In this document: positions 34,601 to 47,300 of the stretch, piece after piece
Layout of the letters: each line of letters opens with the position of its first letter
Numbering within the stretch: position 1 is the first letter of the stretch
From: Mycteria americana
Lineage: Eukaryota; Chordata; Aves; Ciconiiformes; Ciconiidae
Assembly: GCF_035582795.1 (NCBI RefSeq)
Contig: NC_134372.1
Location: forward strand, 40,028,316 to 40,092,315
Length of the DNA: 64,000 bases
Reading direction: 5' to 3'
Translations under genes and position numbers: made by a program
The notes under the pieces: model-generated
The model's database searches: none
What the model was told of the DNA's origin: nothing
What the model saw: the letters and a program-made list of their open reading frames with translations, nothing else

Positions 34601-37600
34601 ATTGCTGGCAACACAAGACTTGTTCTAACACATCAAAGCTAATATGAGACTTGGCTTAGTAATAGCAGGAAAGAAGTTCTAAATATTGAAAGTACCAAGC
34701 TCTTGCCTATCTAGGAGACAGCGTAACAGCTTGCTTTATTCATAACACCAAAGGAAATTCTCTGGATCTTAAATTGGATATTCATTTAGGTTGTATGGAG
34801 GTAGCTAAATTGGGCAAGCTGAAAAAAAAATGCACCCAGTTGTTTGTCCCTAAATGCATTTTCTTCTGGAAACTCTTCCTGAATTATTTTATATTTGGAC
34901 TTCTGTCCCAATACAAGATGAAACATTTGTATGTGGGATTTTTTCTCCCCACCATAGAAAAGGGTATCCATTTTCCAGGCACCTCTGATAAAAACTATAA
35001 TTTAATCTGCAGTTTTGATAGCACCAGAAGGAAAGATTGGAACAAATACGGTCATACTATCTCCATTTCCTTGCTGTGATCTATCAGTTCATCATGTCAA
35101 GGTCAAAGCTAAAAATTTTAAACTCTCTATTTTACAAAATGGAAAATGTCAGAAAATGTCAGGATTAGGAACAGTGTTGACAGAATCAATGCTACAAAGC
35201 ATCATTTATGAGAGCAGCAGAACATATAAATGCTGTGAAGTTCTTAGCTTTTAAGAGAGGAACATGTTCCTCCCCAGCAGAGCAATATGCATTAATACCC
35301 TTACTAGGCAAGGTTTTATGGCAGCTTAGTTTGCTACCGACATATAAATCCCTCTGATTTAGATTTGTTTTGACTTCTCCCTTTCTCCAGTACATTCCTC
35401 CTTTCCTGTGTTAGTAGTTAGAGATCAATTTAAGCAACCTTCTGCCCTTTGAACTTGCTTTCTCTCAGAACTCAAGACAGTCTAAAAGGCTTTTCCCCAG
35501 AATGCAGTGGTACTGTAAATGATAGCCACCCTTTGCCCATGTGTCCTTTTGCCTTGCCGTGCTGCTGCAACGAAAAGAAAAAAGTTATATATTTTGTGGA
35601 TGGTGTTTTGCCGTGTCTTATTGCGTGCTTTCAGCTCCTTAATTGAATTAACAAAGTTTTCTGTGTATTTCTTTGAAAAGCAATGAACTGAGTTCGGTAC
35701 GAGTCTACAGTAAACAAAAAAGCAAATAGTAGAGTGACTGTTCCTTTCATTCCATTAAGTACTTAAGCACATACTTAATTTTATTTGGAATTACAGTGAG
35801 ACCTTAGCAAATTTTTAAATATCTTTCTCAATCAGTTAAATAAGTTAATAAATTGAAAACAAAGACGACACAGGCAGCCCAGAATTTTAAACAGCAGACT
35901 TCATCCCTTGCCAGTCCCTCTACCACAAAACCTGCAAAACAAACACATAGTAAAGCAGATGTCTGAATTCTGAACAAAATATTTTTAAACATAACTGTCT
36001 GGCTGAAAACTAGGAAGGTGGCATTGATCCCAGGAGAATGTTTTTTGTAGTGAGTTTTTTTCCCTTTAAAATTTCATCCTGATTTAATCATAATTGATTT
36101 GCTGAAACTCAACTATACATTCAGCTTCCTCACAGCCATAATGTATGACTTTGTCTCCCAATAATTAATGAGTTAAGCATTTCTTAGGTTCTGTTTTTCC
36201 AAGCTGAGGCTTTTGTTTAGAAAAAGTACCTTCAGAAGGTACACTGGCAAGTAACACTGTTGTGACAGCTGAGTTAAAAACTCTGTTGTCAAAAGCCTCT
36301 CTCATAGACTTAGATATTGATCTAATTTAAATTTCCACTTAGTGATTACTAAGTGGTCAAACTTGAATCTTACTTTTATGTTCTGAATAACATGAATTCA
36401 TAACTTCACATCTTTGTGTTGGATGCCTGTACTGCTTCACACATATATTAGCTAACCTAGCCCATATATTTCTCAAATCTGGTGTAGCACTGTGGTATAG
36501 CTGTGGGAAGCTCGAGTAGTTATAGACTCAAGATGTAATTTAAGATATAATGTCAGGTATGGCAGTAGTCATGTGGGCTTTGTGAGAAGTACATTATGGG
36601 AGCTGTGTGCTGCATGCCCAGCTTGGGAATTACCCTTTAGTCTGAATGGAATTTGGGCCATAGCCATTAATACAATACAGGGAAATAAGGATAAAAGGAG
36701 AGGCTGCTTTTGCTGACATGAAAGTATCTCCATCCATATTTCCTTTTTTTATATGAGCTGCTGCTTCTGCTGCCAAGCTCATAACTTCAAAGTCCTTTCT
36801 CTCCTTGTAAGCCATAATTCTGTGTCTTGGTCTCCATTTCCTATCTGCCTAGCTGCTCCTTTGCTACTGTTGTTTATTTTGTTCTTACATCTGCCTATAT
36901 CTTTTTGTTTTGCCCCAAGCAGATTTTTATTCTGAGTGAGTTTGTAATCTCTCTTTGTAGCTTTATGGCTGTCCTGTTTTTTATGGATTTATTAAGATTT
37001 TTTTTTGTAAGACTGTTTTGCTTCACAAGATACCTAGTTCATTCCCTAAAAGATTCTTCTGCACATATGAAAGATCTTCCAATTCCATGTTAGTATTTTA
37101 ATTCTTGTTTGTTCAGCTTCTTATTTTATTTAATTTCCTTACATTCCCACTTCAATTTACTTCTATCTCTTTAAGAATTCATTCAGAAGGTGGGTTTGTA
37201 CAAGATATCACACCTTTAATCCATGGACTCCTGCTTAGGTATTTTCCTATTCCTACTGAAGACACTAATCTTCCTTTACAATAAAACAACTTAATAAGCT
37301 GCAGAAAATTGATAAGGCAATTTAATTGCTAGTGCTTATGTATTTTCTTAGTATAGCTAAAATCCCACCAAAGGTGGTATACAAGGGGTACCAGAAGCTC
37401 TCAACTAAAGAACTAAAATAATGGGAGCAGATTAGCAAATACAGAGTAAAAAAAAAATGACAAGACATCTTTACAAAGTTTCTTTTATTTATTCAACTTT
37501 TATAAATATCACAGAAAGTGATAACTTGGTTTATAAATTGAAGGAATAAAGTGAATGTGCCAGCATGAAAAAATATAAACAATTATATTGTCAGTCATTG

Positions 37601-38741
37601 TTTGAATTATTCATTTGAAATATCTTTTAAGAGTTTTTCATTGCATCTGTAAGGCAAAGAAACATATTTATAAGAGTAAAATGTAGTAAATAATTATTGA
37701 GCTATGCATCAAAGAACTCTTTTGATTATTTTAGAATAAATATTCCAAACTGCCACTTCTGATTTTATTGTCAAGTGTTGGAATATTTGATGTTTTCTAT
37801 AAGGTTTCAAACCTGAGGCAAACAAATTTATAAAAAAGACCAACTTTTATCTTTCAAAGGAAGTGTATAGCTGTTGTGACTGACTCAGAAAAATATAAAC
37901 ATAATTAACAAGTTGACAAATAACAAGGTAACCAAAAATGCATTTTAATTAATGGGAACCAATTCCAAAATTTGAAAAAATTGTGTTTGTAACTTCACAT
38001 CCTCTACTACTTGCTAGATAGGACATTATTTTCAGCCCACACTGATTTATATACAACTTTGTATTACCAGATATTTAGGATGTTTATGAAAAACTGTCCA
38101 CTACAAATACACAGGTCATACTCTTTCTCCTTAAAAGTACATACTCATTCACCAAAGTAATTCTCAAGGTCTGTATGGGGAAAAAAAAATGCAGCTTCTG
38201 TTGAGGGCCATGGAAAGTTAGCTTTCACTAGTCGAACTTGGATAAAAGTTAATTAAGGCTAGCTCCATAATCAGCCAGTCAAATTACATATCAACAAAAC
38301 TACTTTTTTTAATAAAAAATCCCCCAAACTACTAGGGAAGCACTTGGAAAACAGAAGTAGTAAACCAGAAAAACATATAATGAAATATACAGAGTGCATA
38401 GTGGAAAAATAAAATACATAAATTATTGTAATATTAAAAGCTCCATAGTTTTTTAAAAATTTAATACTCATCTAATAATGGCACTGTAAGAGAAATGTGA
38501 AATAGAAATATCCAGTCCATTCTAAATTTTCAGAAATAGGAAAAGTTTCAAAAACAAGTTGGGGGGTGAATTTGAGGCCTTTTTGGAGAAAGGAGTGAGA
38601 CAAGCATTAAACATTCAGTGGGAAGTACAGGTAAGAAAAAATAATAGCTATTTCAAGTTGTCTCTCGGTGCAAAATTAAGTCTTATAATGAAATATTCAG
38701 AGCACATTCAATAGCTGTAACTCAGATCAGACATAGTCCCA
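31621..38741. other. Unassigned AT-rich non-coding DNA
   Basis: No gene is supported. Two small perfect palindromes are present (36226-36242 and 36335-36356). All ORFs are short and without recognisable domains. Confidence 0.55.
36335..36356. repeat. Perfect 9-bp inverted repeat, 4-nt loop
   Basis: CCACTTAGT pairs with ACTAAGTGG around a GATT loop. It could form a small cruciform or RNA hairpin. Confidence 0.6.
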
Positions 38742-38794
38742 GGTCTCTCGATCCCTTTGCTGTTAACAATTAACAGGGTCAGGATCAAGAGACC
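38742..38794. repeat. 53-nt imperfect hairpin
   Basis: Outer arms (38742-38754 and 38782-38794) pair at 12 of 13 positions. After a 5-nt internal mismatch, an inner stem CTGTTAA/TTAACAG closes on a 3-nt loop. The size and shape resemble a pre-miRNA or a small palindromic transposon remnant. Function is unknown. Confidence 0.5.
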
Positions 38795-39839
38795 CAATTA
38801 ATAAAGAATAACTCTCAAAAAGAAAAAAGATTTTTGCTATTGACTTCAGTGGGATGAACATTTACTAACTAGTTCAATATATACCAATGCAGGCAATATA
38901 AAATATTTTAAAACCATCAAATATTGTGTAAGTATTAAAATGGATAAAACAGAAAATGATCATCACTGATTCCCAGGTTTTGACTTGTATCTTTCATCCT
39001 TTCAGTTCAAAGTCATGATTATTTGCACATCTGTTATTAAAAGAGAACTCGGTGTTCTTTTTTAAATGTAGTGAAGTTGGTGAATTGAATTTTTTCACTT
39101 TCAATTATACAGGTTGGGATATAAAAATGCTTCAAAGTATGCTGTTAATCTGTTACAGTCAAAATAATGGGTAATTGGAACTGAATGTCTTTTTTTATCT
39201 GGCTACATCTAGCTATCAAACAAATCTTTCTATTAATTGTTAAATCATAATGACTTCAAAAGACATTTCTCAAGTCAGTGTTGGAACTCCGATAACCTAA
39301 TCTCCATGGGGCACTGTGACTGCATTGAACTGCCTTGTCTTTAGTCTTGTCAGCTCTGTACCTACTTTTATTCCCTTAAGTCAACGAAAGACTTTATATT
39401 TTTTGAGAAAGTAACCTTTTCAAAAGTAGTTTTACAGGTAAGGTTTTAGAAGACACAGTTGTTTTGTAATAATAATGATTTTTCACTATTCATTCCTTAG
39501 TTTTAGGAGTTGTTTCCTGGTAATGCTCAAGTAGCGTAAAAATGAGTGAGTGTGTGATGCAACCTCATTTCTAAACTTTCTCTCACTTTTGTGGGAGACA
39601 GACTAAGGCAAAATCCTGAATAATTTGGTCAGGCAAAACACCATCTGAGCAAAGAGGGAGTTTGGTTTGGGAGTTTGATCAAGCCAAGCTTGATCTGTCG
39701 TGTTAAATGCTGAAAGTGATTGCACACGCAGAGGAGCATGCAGACATGCGTGGAAACCTGTCGCATCTCATCCAAAACTGGAACCATCTATTTTAGCTTA
39801 AGTGACAGACTCCACCTTCGCATATTACACTTCTGAGAG
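38795..39839. other. Unassigned AT-rich non-coding DNA
   Basis: Nothing recognisable; short ORFs only. Confidence 0.5.
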
Positions 39840-40180
39840 CCTCTGAAAAAAATGTGGAGTGTCATTGGTGAGCGCTGCGTCTCTGGGTAAACCGGCTTCC
39901 TGTGGCTGTGCAGTGGGTGCGGGAGGCCACGGAAAGGAGGTAGGATTTTGCTCTTTCTGAAGCAAGGCAACTGGAGGAAGAGTGAGGAGCAGCACGGCAG
40001 CAAGACGCAGATCTCCATTCAGTAGCTGGGCTGGCTGCACTCAAGCGCACAACCAGTGCTGCCGCTTTCAGTTGTTCTGAGGAATCGCATTTTAAAGAGA
40101 GTGAGAACACGGGCCGTCACGACACCGACAGAAACGTGTGTGGAGAAGCCTGCGAGCAGTTTCTTGGATCCAGCCGATCA
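39840..40180. promoter_or_regulatory. CpG-enriched patch, possible promoter or first exon
   Basis: Roughly 18 CpG dinucleotides by eye occur in about 340 bp, against a background where CpG is rare. ORFs overlap on the minus strand, but the best signal-peptide-like one opens with GTG directly after an in-frame stop. No protein call is made. Splice-donor-like sites (for example GGTGAGC at about 39868 and GAGGTAGGA at about 39938) occur on the plus strand. This could be the 5' end of a non-coding or unrecognised transcript. Confidence 0.35.
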
Positions 40181-43100
40181 GCCCCTAGGCTGGCTCTCAT
40201 CAGCTTAGTTCAGTTTGAAGGATCATAACATAGCATCATACTGAGCAAACAGTAGACTGATAGCTCTCACATTATGTATCAGTAGCAAGCATTACTTTCC
40301 CATTATTTGCTGATATTAATTAAATTTGTTAAGACTTTATGGTAGAAGTACAGGCATTTAGCGGCAAAAGTGAGAAAGACAGTTCGTATGGCTTCAGCTT
40401 GCTATGGCTTATAGCTCCAGAACAAAGGAGAGGAAGGCAGTGGTATTTTACAGTAGGTGACACAGGGAGAGTAGACACGTGTGAGAAGATACATAGGCAC
40501 GGTAAGGCACTGTGGGAAAGATCTAATGACAGTATGTTAAAGAGATCATATTTAGATACAATTCAATATATTTGATAATGAGAACAAATACTTCATGAGC
40601 CTGCTATGATGCAGTATTCTCCAAGATTTGCCTCCTACGTTGCCATACAAATATAGACAGGCTATGTTTGTTTCATGGGAGACTTTAATCAAATTTTCCA
40701 AGACCATTTGCCTTAAAATTTAGCTAGGGTTGCCTGAGTTCATTTGGCTAAAGCCCTTTTAAGACATGTATTATAAAGTGTGTTGATTTTTTTTCTTGAG
40801 ATATTATTTAAAAAGTAAAAGTGACTGTGTTTTCATACAGTATATTGGAAAACAAGGGGATTCTGTCATTTGGAGAATATCAGTCTCTTGTCTACATGAA
40901 GTGCATTAGAGATCATAGCAAAGTGAACACTTAAAAGATCATCAGCTTGACGCTGTCAAGAAAATTATTTTAAATTTTTGCTTGAACTTGTCCCTGCAAG
41001 GGTCTCTTTCTGCCTGTGCCTCTCTTTTTATTTATGAAACCTACAGCTGTGGTGCTGCGCTTGTGTTGGAAACCATAAAAGCACAACAACAAAGAAAAAA
41101 AGCAAATCAAAAACATTGAAAGAAAGTACAAAATAGCTGCTATTCTGTTCCCTGGGCTCTCTGCTTAAGAGCTCTATTCACTTAAAACATTTTCCAGCTT
41201 CTGAAACACTTGATTAAAGTCAATTGGGGAAAAAGATAAGCTCTTAAAAGTGCTAATTTGTGACTCAGAAAACTTGAATAAGTCTAAATATGAAATTCTC
41301 TCTTGCTCTGTATTCATGATTATGGGGCTTGTTTGGAGAACATTTTAACATTTCTTTGCACACTCTCTGTTCCTACCTCTGCTTTGTGTTGTGTATTTTT
41401 TAAGGCATTCATTAGTACAGTGTTGCAGTTCAGCTCTAAGCTCCCCCAACCTCCTTTCAATCTCTTGAGGTTTTAGAAAATCTCCTTCAGATCAGAAGCC
41501 AGGTGTTTCTTTTCCTTTGTCTTTCTCTGGTCATACAAGCCCATATGGAGTCCTTGCTTGACCTCATGTACTAGACTAACAGTTGAGCTGATATTCTTGT
41601 TTAATTAATGTCCTCTCATTCTTAGGCTGTGGTCATACGGATGAAATCTAGGAATAGAATCAGAACAAGTTGCACTGTGACGGATGTGTGCAAACAAGCA
41701 AGCTCTGCGTTGAGAAGGTAAGAAAAGAGGAGGCCAAGCACTAGGAGGTAACTATTTGAAGCTGTGACAGATCTAACTGCATCTCCCAGAAGCATGTTTA
41801 CTACCATTGGAGCAGAGCGAAATTATTTTTAGGGAATATACCTATAGTTTGTCTTTCAGTGTCTTAACCACTTCATGTGTCAAACCTAATATATTTTTCA
41901 TACTGAAGGCATCCTCTCTTCTTTCCTGCTTTGAAGGTTATTAAACGTCTTCTAATCTAGTAATTCCTAACTCTTCTCTCTTCTCTCTTTTTGCAAGAAC
42001 AAAATTATCACTGCATATCTTACAGATAACCCTATGCCTTGTCTCTCACACCTCCCTGCTCCAGTCAACCCCTTTTTCTTGTGGTGTATTTTTGAGAATC
42101 CTGATATTAACAGCAGTTATGCATTTGCCTTAAGAAGAGAATTCACTCCTTCAACTGACAGTTTCTAGTCTGCCCTTGGGCTGCTAATACAGTCATGTTG
42201 TAAAATACATAGATGCTTACATACAGCCTACAAGGTGAACGGCAGCAGGCTTTTGAGCACTTGAAAGCCTTTTCAAAATCTTGAAAATGAATATTTAGTT
42301 ATTGGGGCCTTAGACCCTATCTTCCATCCATAAGCATATCATGCATGCATCATATAAAATTAAGAGCTGTTTCTGAAATTATTCCTATGTTGTGCTGGTC
42401 TTGAAAAGGGTTATGTTTTTTCCCCTCATGCAATTGTAATCTCAAGTGTCAAATCTGTTGCTTCAGTGTTGGTGATGGTTTCAGAAGTGCCGTAAGACTT
42501 TTGACATTTAAATCCTTGGCAAAGCGTTGGTGTGCCACTAATGCAGATGTGTTGACACTTCAGACTACCAACTGCATGGATTAAAACTCTTTCCGGAGTC
42601 CCTGGATTTCCTAAAAAACTGATGCACACAATACAATGTACAGTTGTACATTGCCAGGTTAAAGTAAGTAGCTGCTGGACTTTTAGTATTTTATATCTAT
42701 CTTTATATATAGATACATAAAATAAATAAAAATCATGTATGAAATGACATATGAATTCACTCATGAACAAAAGAGCTTAGCTGTATAAAGCACAGGCATC
42801 TTCCAGAGATGCTTAAAGGAACTGAAATAGCTGATAAAAGCTATTAATAAATGAATCCTTCACTCCAGTGCCAGATAACAAATACTTACGTGATACAGGC
42901 ACAAATAAAATACGTAACTTTGGATGATATTAAATTTATATTCATAGCAAACTAATTCCAAAGGTTATATGTTTATGATAGGATTTCTATTTGGTTTTAA
43001 TAGTGCATATTTAGATTCCTATTTGGCAATATTTTCATTGATAAAATACAGGACACAGGAAAGAATCAAGTACTTGAGGGTGTTATTGGACAAAGGTGGA

Positions 43101-46100
43101 TGCTGAATGACATCGCTTTTAGTAAAAGACACTAATGGGGCAGTATGGAGTGTAAAAAAGAAGTATTGAGGAGCAGTCAGTGTTTCAGAGGATTAGGTCT
43201 CTCTGGTAATCTGATTAACAGGTTGAAAGCCTTTTCAGAAATATGCAGTTTCTTTAGGCTGAGAAATCAGGGTAGCTAACTTGCCTCATTTCTATTCCCA
43301 TGATTGTACTACACTGTTCACAGGACTGACCTTTATAGAAAATCAGCCCATTAATTGTGTTATGATAGCTAGAAGAGGAGAGTAATTACATAACACCTTC
43401 AAATATAATGAGGAAAGCAAGTATCTCAAAATATAAAATGAAATAAAAAAAGGTATATGACCTCTGTCCCCTAAGAGGTAGCACAGAATCAGGAAACAAA
43501 AGCACAGACTAATGGGCTACCACAGCTTAAAGAACACCAAGAAACTGCTCTGGAAGAACAGAAAGGAACAGAAGGACTTCCGTAAGTGAGAATACAGGTC
43601 GAAAAGCATAACAGCAACAAAAAAATAGATTAATAATCAGAACAACAGTAATAAGTTACGTATATGAAACAATCAGAAATGTTATGTAGTGTAGTTGTAG
43701 CCAAATACTTGCATTTAAACTCCATTGAACATACTCTCATATTGCGCATTGGTTTCTCTTGTCTCAGTAAAGACTCTGAGCATATTGATATGATCATTAA
43801 TAAAGTGGTGATGCAAAATATGTTACAGATCAAAAAGCCCAATTTGGCAAAGGACCAAGAATGCTCAGGTAGAAATTCGTCCCTTCTAACCTCACAGGTT
43901 AGGAGCCTAATCATCCTCCACTCACTATATAATCAATGAAGAGACAGACATCTCCAGAATGCAACATTCAGGCCTCTTTAGAAAGTGATTTGTCTTATCA
44001 TAGATCTGAATCAACCTCTAAATTTTTCTACTTCTCTTAACTTACTGTATATGGAGTGTAAGGTCACTAAGCTATTAACTTTGGGCTTCAAGCTCTGTGC
44101 AAATATAAGGCCTAGGAAGTTACAAAGCCTGACAAATTATAGCACAGGCAAATGTGATTTAGTTCAAATATGTAATTTGTAGATTGCAAGGCTGTGTAAG
44201 ATCACCTCATTAATTCTAGTGATGGACTAAATTCTGAATACCTTGCATTGTGTAATTGTTTCATGGCAAAAGTAGTTGTCCTGTAAATGCCCAGATTTAT
44301 TCTTCCTTTATGAAGAAATTCCACCTAAATGCATATGCTGCAATTTTGTGGTCTGGTTAAGGGCATTTCTGCAGTGAAAGTGGCTTATTTAGGTAAACAT
44401 TGTGGATTTGCAGGTTCCTCTGCCAAATGGTACCTCTCAAAGTGTTGATGGATGAGAGGCCTGACAGAGGTTACAACTGAAAGGAGCACCACTGAGATGC
44501 AGCTTCTGATGATGCGAAAGATATTCTGGCAGTCCCACAAAAATCACTATTCCGAGGCAGATTTCCCTCCTTTTGCAAAGTATAGAGTCGCAACTCCTCT
44601 CTGGCCCACCCACCCATCTCTTCTTCTCGTGGGTAAAGACAGGTATGAATGGGGAACTGAGCTCAGTGGGAGAATCTGTATGAATGTTAATGATTCAAAT
44701 TAGTTGGGAAAGTTATTAAAATTTACTAATATCTTTTGTTTGTTTATTTAAAGATGAATTGAACTTCAAATGACTTGGAAAAAGTAGTACTCAGTTAATA
44801 CAAGCAGGAAATACACCACAGGTTTTCCTATTTTTACCTGTCACTTAAATGTGTGTTGGCCAGTAACACCCTAAGCAACATGAACCTCTGTCATTAGTAC
44901 TGTCTTTGCTTTCAGCCCCAGGAAAATATTGTGTATATGTGCAAAACACGATGTTTTAGTATATATTTACAATTCTTATGCTGGCATCTTAGGGGAATTT
45001 TTAAGTAATCAAGATCCAGTCAAATGTTTGATGTTGGATGAGGCACTCAACATGCAAATATGCCTGAGCCTGTCCTATCTGGAGTTTCCTAAAATCTGAC
45101 AGTTTCCTTTTCCCATATGATGTATTGCAATAATAAACTTAAACCCAAGTAGAATAGTGAAGTACAAAACCTCTCTATTGTCTCTATCCAGTGTGATACA
45201 ATACTTCTACTACAAAAAATGCTAGGCAAATGTGGTTTCCTATTCCTTCTCTTCCAGTTTTTTGGACAACTGTTGTATGTCAGCTGTGTTTGAGAGCTGT
45301 AAGTATAATATCTACTACCTCTAGTGAATAAAGAGTATGTGGAAAAAGATGAATGTAATAATGGTAAGGGGATAACAATGTAGTAGCAAAGTAAATTAAT
45401 TTTTGTCATTCAGACCTAACAGGAAGAATTTTGAGAAGGCACCTTTCTTTTCATATTAAAAGAAAAATTAAAAAAATAGGTGCTTTTAGAAACTGAGATA
45501 GCAAAGTGAATGAACTTAGGAAGAACAACTGAGAATGTAAGTATCACTGATCCTTGTCCCAGATGTACTTTTAAATTCAGGCAAAATTCATGAGACTTAA
45601 ACACTTCTATTTTATAAGTTCCCCCTTTATTTTGATAGTCAGATATAATGGATTGTGTCATCTGAATGGTGCAATTCTGTGTCTCATGAAAGAGGAGCTA
45701 GCCTTGAAAGCAAGTCCAGAGGGTGTCCAACAGGCCAGAAGGAGTGAGGCCATGTTCATACACTTGAATGAATATGCACCCTCTGACACATGTGCAATGA
45801 CTAAGGAAGGCAAGTAGTAATAGGCCATGGTTACAGGAAAATAAATTTTCCCCAACCTACCTATGTTTAATCTGAGGAAAATGTGTGTCTCTTGCTTTAT
45901 GTGAAACAAGTTTTTATACTGGAGACTACTATGCCACAAGGATGGTCTTTGGCTGATCTTGCTGGTTTTTTCCTATTTAGACCAGCTGAAAGATTGAATG
46001 CACTTCCTCAGTATTCAGACATAACAATCCTAGTAATTAGCTGTCCCAGAGCTAGATTATTCGTAAGCTATAAAAAAAGTCTCTAATTTCCATCAACAAA

Positions 46101-46737
46101 TACAGTTTCCAGTCATTATAGTCTGCAAGAATAGCGTAAATTTATTTGAGATTTTCCTCTCCTAAGCATTGGTAGGAAGAGTTATTCCTGTATGAATTTA
46201 GAAGGATGATTAGAAAGAGACTTTTTCAAGATGGCTTTAAAATGAAGCAGCCAGACATAAGAATGTAAATCATGTTCTATGGGAAGAAAAAAAAAATAGA
46301 TCAGGCTAAGAATGCAAATCATATTCAAGGGGAAAATTCGGATCAATATTAGAATCTGCCTTGTGTGACTGCAGTAGCATAAAATTATCTGCTGAGCTGC
46401 CTGTAAAAATGACAGTAGAGAGAAGAAAAAGATTTCAAGCAAAAGATGGCCTGCTGATAATTTGGCACAATTAAGCTAAATTCTAACCCAAATTGGGGGT
46501 AAAATATTATATGAAAACAGATGCAGAATACTTGTGAAAAATGTCAGGTACATTCTGATTTCATTGTTACAGGAGAGATGGAATATGAGATGTTTGAGAG
46601 GTGGGGAAAATTACTTGACTGGTATTGAAATCCTAGGCAATGGAAGCCTGATTCTCCAATGTTCAGTTAGGAAACAAGTCAGTGACCTCATTTTTCCAAT
46701 ATAGTGTCTCTCTTCGAAGGAGAGATCCCAAATTGAG

Positions 46738-46740
<3 letters not shown>
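40181..46740. other. Unassigned AT-rich non-coding DNA
   Basis: No recognisable gene. Short AT-rich microsatellite-like stretches occur (for example near 42690-42730). ORFs of up to about 114 codons show no known domain and overlap on opposite strands. Confidence 0.55.

Positions 46741-46788
<48 letters not shown>
46741..46788. repeat. (AT)24 microsatellite
   Basis: Twenty-four uninterrupted AT units. The Tyr-Ile repeat ORFs read through it on both strands are artefacts. Confidence 0.98.
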
Positions 46789-46983
46789 TGGGGAAAATGG
46801 ATGTAGGAAAGGTTTTCATTACGATTCACAACATGACCTGGAATTGTTAAGAATTTTGTGGGAAGAACACTTAGAATAATAGGTATTAAACCAAACCAAC
46901 CAACCAAATAATCATACAAACAAAACCCTAGCTACGTCAGCTTTAGTTTTCTGAACTGAAACAGAGTTGACTGATTTCAGCAT

Positions 46984-47300
46984 TCACAGATGACTTCTCA
47001 GCCTCCAGTTTCTGCAGATCCTAGACAGTTTCCCAGATTTCAGAGGATATTTTTTTCTGTGGATGGATGATCCTACAAGTCTGAGAGCCTTAGCTCCCAT
47101 TTCCTTGATGATCTTGATGATACCTTTTTTGAACTCGTTGTCAGATGCCAGATCCTGAGAATCCCAGTGCAAGATTTCAGGTTCAAATTCCTTGCTTTAG
47201 AGCTGGGCTCTGACCTCCTCCAGCTACCTGCACAACATGATCTCTCTGGACAGGTAAGTCTCCCTCATTCTGGAGTAAAATATGTGATGGTACATCCTGA
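46984..47300 (-). pseudogene. Possible decayed coiled-coil protein gene fragment
   Basis: One minus frame from about 47300 is protein-like: R-M-R-E-T-Y-L-S-R-E-I-M, then L-E-E-V-R-A-Q-L, S-K-E-F-E-P-E-I-L-H-W-D-S-Q-D-L-A, and I-I-K-I-I-K-E-M-G-A-K. Two stops, TAG and TAA, sit where Gln and Glu codons would fit. Further on, another frame reads E-I-W-E-T-V and D-L-Q-K-L-E-A-E-K. The mix of charged and leucine-rich heptads suggests a long coiled coil with frameshifts. I do not recognise the parent protein. It could be chance, a processed pseudogene or a dead exon. Confidence 0.25.

Noticed and set aside
39788..40110. Overlapping minus-strand ORFs, one with a signal-peptide-like start
   Set aside because: The hydrophobic one (from 40040) opens at GTG directly after an in-frame TGA, and three frames are open at once, as expected in CpG-rich DNA. 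No known protein resembles them.
46611..46919. ORFs on both strands with long Tyr-Ile repeats
   Set aside because: They are translations of the (AT)24 microsatellite.
47220..47270. Good plus-strand splice donor (ACAG-GTAAGT near 47248)
   Set aside because: No acceptor and no open coding exon could be tied to it on the plus strand. One consensus match is expected by chance at this scale.
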